Of a stretch of 64,000 bases of DNA, positions 60,649-64,000 are shown in pieces. The notes under the pieces were generated by a model. It saw nothing but the letters and a program-made list of their open reading frames with translations. It was not told where the DNA came from and searched no databases. Each line of letters opens with the position of its first letter. The first letter of the stretch is position 1. Made by a program: the position numbers and the translations under genes. This stretch comes from an uncultured Bacteroidales bacterium. Lineage in GTDB: Bacteria > Bacteroidota > Bacteroidia > Bacteroidales > Bacteroidaceae. The stretch spans positions 1-64,000 of the forward strand of contig CAMYYY010000001.1 in assembly GCA_947303715.1 (NCBI GenBank), read 5' to 3'.

Positions 60649-61845
60649 TTACTCCGTATTGCCAAGAAAGCTGCCTATATCCATCGCAAGGAATTCGTCA
60701 ATGGGAATTCCCCCGGAACCAACAATCAGGGAATAGGCGGGGTGGAACTTCTCGCGAAAGACCGAAAGACCGTTGTTGCTGGTTCTTCTTCCACTCTTGA
60801 CCTCAATGGCGATGCATTGTTTGTTGTGCTCAATAATAAAATCCACCTCATCATCCCTCTCGCGCCAGTAAGAAAGTTTGTAGTCGTATTTTGTAGCCTG
60901 ATTTAGAAGGTATGAGCCCACTGCGCTTTCAACCCATCGTCCCCAGAGTCTGGGCGTTGTGAAGGCTTTATTGAAATTCATACCACTTTGGACGGAAAAG
61001 AGAGCCGTGTTATAAACCATCAGCTTGGGGACGGAATTGTATTTTCTGGCACTATCAAATGCATATTTCATTAAACCACACAGTAGTCTCGATTCATTAA
61101 GCGTATTCAGATAACCAGCCAATGTCGTCACATTGCCTGCGTCTTGTAACTGTCCAAGCATTTTGTTCAGTGAAAGTTCTTCACTGGAATAGGCACAGCC
61201 GAGTTCAAACAGTTGCTTCATCAATGCAGGCTTATAGATGGTTTTCGTCTGAAGTACATCTCTCTCGATTGCTGGGGCTACAATGCTGTCTTTTATGTAG
61301 CTTCGCCATCGCCGTTCGTCGCCCACAAACGATGCCCCGCCTGGATATCCACCAAAATAAATGTATTGATTAATGTCGAAATTGAAAGCCTCGTGCATTT
61401 CGGCATAGCTCCAATGGGGCATTTTTATCATCTCGTATCTTCCTGCGAGCGATTCCGTCAGCCCGTCTTTCAGTAATAGCCTTGATGAGCCTAAAATGAC
61501 AACTTTAAGGTTTAGATCGTTGAATGTATCATCATCCCATTCCTTCTTGACAGCTTCGCTCCAATTGTCAATCTTGTGGACTTCGTCAATGACAAGCAGA
61601 TATTCCCTTTTTTTTGCTGCTATCATCCGTGCTCTGGCTGTTGCCCACATCTCACTTATCCAAGCAATATGGGTGTGGTCAACATTGTCTGCACTAACCA
61701 ACATGTAAGGTATGTCGGTTTCTTGAAGAACTTGCTTGACTAAAGTGGATTTGCCCACTTGGCGCGGACCGGAGATGACCTGAATTTTGTTTCTTGGTTC
61801 GGAAATACGCGTCATTAAAACATTAAACTCTAATCTCTTAAACAT
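60649..61845 (-). CDS. AAA ATPase with DUF4143-type C-terminal domain (copy 2)
   Basis: The 398-residue protein has Walker A SGPRQVGKSTLVKQV (about 25), Walker B YLLVIDEVHKI (about 88), and VVILGSSRLLLKDG. The C-terminal part has WRERDDEVDFIIEHNKQC and AIEVKSGRRT (about 336-365), the same D...ExK pattern as copy 1. ATG 61845 was chosen because the -7 box at 61866-61873 puts transcription start downstream of the in-frame codon at 61896. The gene lies just after birA and is followed by a copy of the birA tail. Confidence 0.9.
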   Translation of the reverse strand: MFKRLEFNVLMTRISEPRNKIQVISGPRQVGKSTLVKQVLQETDIPYMLVSADNVDHTHIAWISEMWATARARMIAAKKREYLLVIDEVHKIDNWSEAVKKEWDDDTFNDLNLKVVILGSSRLLLKDGLTESLAGRYEMIKMPHWSYAEMHEAFNFDINQYIYFGGYPGGASFVGDERRWRSYIKDSIVAPAIERDVLQTKTIYKPALMKQLFELGCAYSSEELSLNKMLGQLQDAGNVTTLAGYLNTLNESRLLCGLMKYAFDSARKYNSVPKLMVYNTALFSVQSGMNFNKAFTTPRLWGRWVESAVGSYLLNQATKYDYKLSYWRERDDEVDFIIEHNKQCIAIEVKSGRRTSNNGLSVFREKFHPAYSLIVGSGGIPIDEFLAMDIGSFLGNTE

Positions 61846-61865
61846 AATAAGCTGATTTTGCTTTG

Positions 61866-61897
61866 CAAAGGTAAACAAAATTCTCAAATCTACCAAA
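61866..61897 (-). promoter_or_regulatory. Promoter of the second DUF4143-type ATPase
   Basis: TTTG (61897-61894), 20 bp, TACCTTTG (61873-61866). The -33 element is inside one of three tandem repeats. Confidence 0.7.
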
Positions 61898-61932
61898 CAA
61901 AATTCTCAAATGTTATAAACAAAATTCTCAAA
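61873..61932. repeat. Three 22-bp tandem repeats in the ATPase promoter
   Basis: aaacaaaattctcaaa begins at 61873, 61895 and 61917, exactly 22 bp apart. On the minus strand each unit supplies ATTTTGTTT, which resembles both promoter boxes. Confidence 0.88.
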
Positions 61933-62032
61933 AGGGTTGGAGTGTGATGCCTTCAAGTACGCAATTTGTTTGTATGAGGAAAAAGCTATAAAGGCTCTCC
62001 TAAAAAGTGCAGCTTGTTTCCGGAAATAGCGT

Positions 62033-62833
62033 TCAGAAGAGGTAGGCGACTTGCTTGAATTCGTAGTGGCGGAGGGTGCCGTCGGGGAGGCGGAGACGGA
62101 GGGTGCCGTCGGGGTTGACGCCTTCGATGGTGGCGGTGAAGTCGCCCTCTGCATCGCGGTAGCGGGCGGGGGTGCCGAGACGGTAGAGACGACGGGCGTA
62201 ACGTAAGTTAAGAGTTAAGAGTTGAGAGTTAAAAGTAGAGAGGGTGGTGATGTAGCGGCGTGTGAGGGCGTAGAAGAGGGTGGGGACATCGAAGTTCTTG
62301 CCCGTGATGAGCCGCAGGGAGGTGGGGCGGTAGGTGGCGCCGATGATGTCGCGCCCAGGCAGGCGGAGGGTGGTGTCGCCGGGGGCACTGCCGAAGTCGG
62401 TCTGGTTGACGTTCACGCCGAAGCCGATGATGGCCTGCTCGATGGAGGTGGCGCTGAGCTCGTACTCGATGAGGATGCCGCAGAGCTTACGGTCGTCCCA
62501 GTAGATGTCGTTGGGCCATTTGATGCGCAGGTGTTCATCGGCATCGGGGAGGAGTTCGGACAGACCGTCGGTAATGGTGAGGGCAATGAGCTGCGAGAGG
62601 ATGAACTGCTGCTGGGGGCGCAGGAAGGTGGGGTGATGGCGTATGCTGCACAGGAGGTTCTGGCCCCGGGCGGAGTGCCAGGTGTTGCCGCGCTGGCCTC
62701 GTCCGGCAGTCTGGTAGTCGGCCATGACGGCAATGTAGGGCTGCACCGGGTCCCTGGGGTAGGACTTGAGGTAGGTGTTGGTGGAGTCGGTCTCTTCCAG
62801 GTGTATGAAGGTGATGCCGTTGCTGGGTTTCAT
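62033..62833 (-). CDS. birA: Biotin-[acetyl-CoA-carboxylase] ligase
   Basis: The 266-residue catalytic form has no N-terminal HTH, so it should not act as a biotin repressor. It contains HLEETDSTNTYLKSY, the biotin loop TAGRGQRGNTWHSARGQNLL (about 43-62), IKWPNDIYWDDRKLCGILIE (about 109-128) and a C-terminal SH3-like domain ending FKQVAYLF. Its last 13 codons are repeated at 60609-60646 after the ATPase gene. It is on the same strand as the ATPase and 188 bp upstream of it. Confidence 0.94.
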   Translation of the reverse strand: MKPSNGITFIHLEETDSTNTYLKSYPRDPVQPYIAVMADYQTAGRGQRGNTWHSARGQNLLCSIRHHPTFLRPQQQFILSQLIALTITDGLSELLPDADEHLRIKWPNDIYWDDRKLCGILIEYELSATSIEQAIIGFGVNVNQTDFGSAPGDTTLRLPGRDIIGATYRPTSLRLITGKNFDVPTLFYALTRRYITTLSTFNSQLLTLNLRYARRLYRLGTPARYRDAEGDFTATIEGVNPDGTLRLRLPDGTLRHYEFKQVAYLF

Positions 62834-62840
62834 GTTTTTG

Positions 62841-62987
62841 GTTTAACGTTTAAGGTTTAAGGGTTAACGAACAGGTCCTGTGGGGTTGGGGTTAACGTTT
62901 AACGTTTAAGGTTTAACGAACATGTCCTTCGATGCCACCAGCGCGAGCCTCGTTAAACGTTAAACATTAAACATTAAACGTTAAACG
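62841..62987. repeat. GTTTAACGTT repeats forming an inverted repeat
   Basis: gtttaacgtttaaggtttaa-type units (62841-62920) face their complements cgttaaacgttaaacattaa (62951-62987). The units ttaacgaacaggtcctg and ttaacgaacatgtcctt also repeat. The arms can form a long imperfect hairpin between yraN and birA. Confidence 0.75.
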
Positions 62988-62991
62988 AAAT

Positions 62992-63366
62992 TTATCGATG
63001 AGTGCGAACGGGCGGGAGGAAGGCGTCGATGATATGCTCGAACTGTTGGTTGGGGGCTTCGCCGATGACGGTGACGATGTCGAAGCGGGGGCTGAGGTTG
63101 AAGGGGCAGATGTGGATGTAGCTCTCGGCTGCCGAGATGAGGCGCTGGCGCTTGCGGGCATCGACGGCATCGATGGCAGGGAGGACGTCCTCGCCCGTGC
63201 GGGTCTTGACCTCGACGAAGACCAGGTCGCGCCCGTCCTGGGCAATGATGTCAATCTCCTTGCGCCCGCTCTTCCAGTTGCGCTCGAGGATGCCGTAGCC
63301 TTTGCTTAAAAGGAACGCCGTGGCGAGGTCTTCGCCACGACGTCCCGTTTCGTTGTGTTCTGCCAT
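62992..63366 (-). CDS. YraN family (UPF0102) putative endonuclease
   Basis: The 124-residue protein starts MAEHNETGRRGEDLATAFLL, followed by NWKSGRKEIDIIAQDGRDLV and FVEVKTRT, the PD-(D/E)xK-like core (E...D...EVK) of YraN proteins, which belong to the Holliday-junction-resolvase-like fold. The length is normal. It lies 5 bp after galK on the same strand. The exact function is not established. Confidence 0.9.
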   Translation of the reverse strand: MAEHNETGRRGEDLATAFLLSKGYGILERNWKSGRKEIDIIAQDGRDLVFVEVKTRTGEDVLPAIDAVDARKRQRLISAAESYIHICPFNLSPRFDIVTVIGEAPNQQFEHIIDAFLPPVRTHR

Positions 63367-63371
63367 GAGCC

Positions 63372-64000
63372 TTAGGCAATGCGGCGTGAGCCGTTGCCGA
63401 TGACGACGTCGTAGACGAGTGGGGCATGGCCGAACATCTTGGTGAATTCAGCCTTGGCCTTGGCTACGAAGTTGTCGTAGAGCTCATCCTTGACAAGGTT
63501 GATGGTGCAGCCTCCGAAGCCGCCTCCCATGACGCGGCAGCCGGTGACGCCACATTCCTTGGCGAGGACGGCAAGGAAGTCGAGTTCTTCGCAGCTGACG
63601 CCGTACTCCTTGCTCATGCCCCAGTGGGTCTCGTACATCTTCTGTCCGACGGTCTCGTAGTCGCCTTTCTCCAGGGCGTAGCAGACGGCAAGGACGCGGT
63701 CCTTCTCGCCCAGCACGTAGTGGGCACGGCGATAGTCGATTTCGCTGACGAGGGGCTTGGCCTCCTCAAGCATGTCGTAAGTGACGTCGCGCAGGGTCTC
63801 GATGTTGGGGTACTTGGGCTTGAGGGCTGCCACGACGTTCTCGCAGCTCTTGCGGCGCTGGTTGTACTCGTCGCCCAACATGTGCTTGACGCAGGTGTTG
63901 ACAAGCACCAGCTTGTAGCCCTTCGGGTTGAAGGGGAAGTACTCGAATTCCATCGAGCGGCAGTCGAGGCGGATGAGGCATCCTTCCTTGCCGAAGACGC
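63372..64000 (-). CDS. galK: Galactokinase, C-terminal part (partial)
   Basis: The gene runs off the right end of the window. The visible part, about 209 codons, includes LDCRSMEFEYFPFNPKGYKL, then VLVNTCVKHML, RRAHYVLGEKDRVLA and the GHMP-kinase motif 3 GCRVMGGGFGGCTINLV near the C terminus. It phosphorylates galactose at C1 in the Leloir pathway. A galE- or galT-type gene is not visible. Confidence 0.94.
   Translation of the reverse strand, partial: VFGKEGCLIRLDCRSMEFEYFPFNPKGYKLVLVNTCVKHMLGDEYNQRRKSCENVVAALKPKYPNIETLRDVTYDMLEEAKPLVSEIDYRRAHYVLGEKDRVLAVCYALEKGDYETVGQKMYETHWGMSKEYGVSCEELDFLAVLAKECGVTGCRVMGGGFGGCTINLVKDELYDNFVAKAKAEFTKMFGHAPLVYDVVIGNGSRRIA

Overview
The window looks like a chromosomal segment from a Prevotella-like member of the Bacteroidales. 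The evidence is Bacteroidetes-type promoters (TTTG, about 20 bp, TAnnTTTG) in front of many genes, a FecI/FecR-like sigma/anti-sigma pair with an STN-domain outer-membrane receptor, a NigD-like lipoprotein, a SusB-like GH97 enzyme, and a VapE/HU-type accessory pair. There are no rRNA genes, no complete tRNA and no CRISPR array.

Layout. 1-1200: the end of an AraC-type regulator, a transposase zinc-ribbon remnant and a HepT/MntA toxin-antitoxin pair. 1279-19601 (minus strand): an 18-kb amino-acid superoperon running, in transcription order, leader peptide and hairpin, a second LeuA/citramalate-synthase-like gene, ilvE, ilvD, ilvB, ilvN, ilvC, a ModF-like double ABC ATPase, lysC, lysA, then an internal promoter and leuA, leuC, leuD, leuB and cstA. 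The leader encodes a 19-residue peptide, MNATSVVLSLLVVILVKRK, loaded with Val, Leu and Ile and followed by a 14-bp hairpin, so branched-chain attenuation is likely. 19970-23984 (plus): serC, serA, a DUF1015 gene and a YigZ-type gene. 24132-27840: ECF sigma factor, anti-sigma factor and outer-membrane receptor. 27841-28730: a gene-free island of structured repeats. 28731-34262: DMP19 family protein, lipoprotein, Yip1-like protein, smpB, a metH lacking its activation domain, and a small winged-helix protein. 34408-46588: secreted C1 peptidase, nucleotide-sugar epimerase, PI-PLC-like protein, a glycine-tailed outer-membrane barrel, GH97, an EEP-fold hydrolase and ppiD.

46700-62030 is an AT-rich accessory region. 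It holds a DUF4143-type AAA ATPase, a BcgI-like restriction-modification pair, an unknown gene, a GHKL/STAS-like gene, a Fic protein, HipBA, an HU-like protein, a VapE-type ATPase and a second DUF4143-type ATPase. birA, yraN and galK follow.

The most unusual observation is that both DUF4143-type ATPase genes sit directly downstream of a housekeeping gene (ppiD, birA) and are followed by a second copy of that gene's 3' end (about 153 bp with its terminator, and 38 bp). Both also have short tandem repeats at or in their promoter. This suggests a small cassette that inserts at gene 3' ends and duplicates them. In the same region the VapE gene is bracketed by 103-bp imperfect inverted repeats made of GTGTAGAT-type iterons, and the GHKL gene is bracketed by two related fragments of what may be a nuclease gene. 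Family assignments come from motifs read by eye; no database search was possible.
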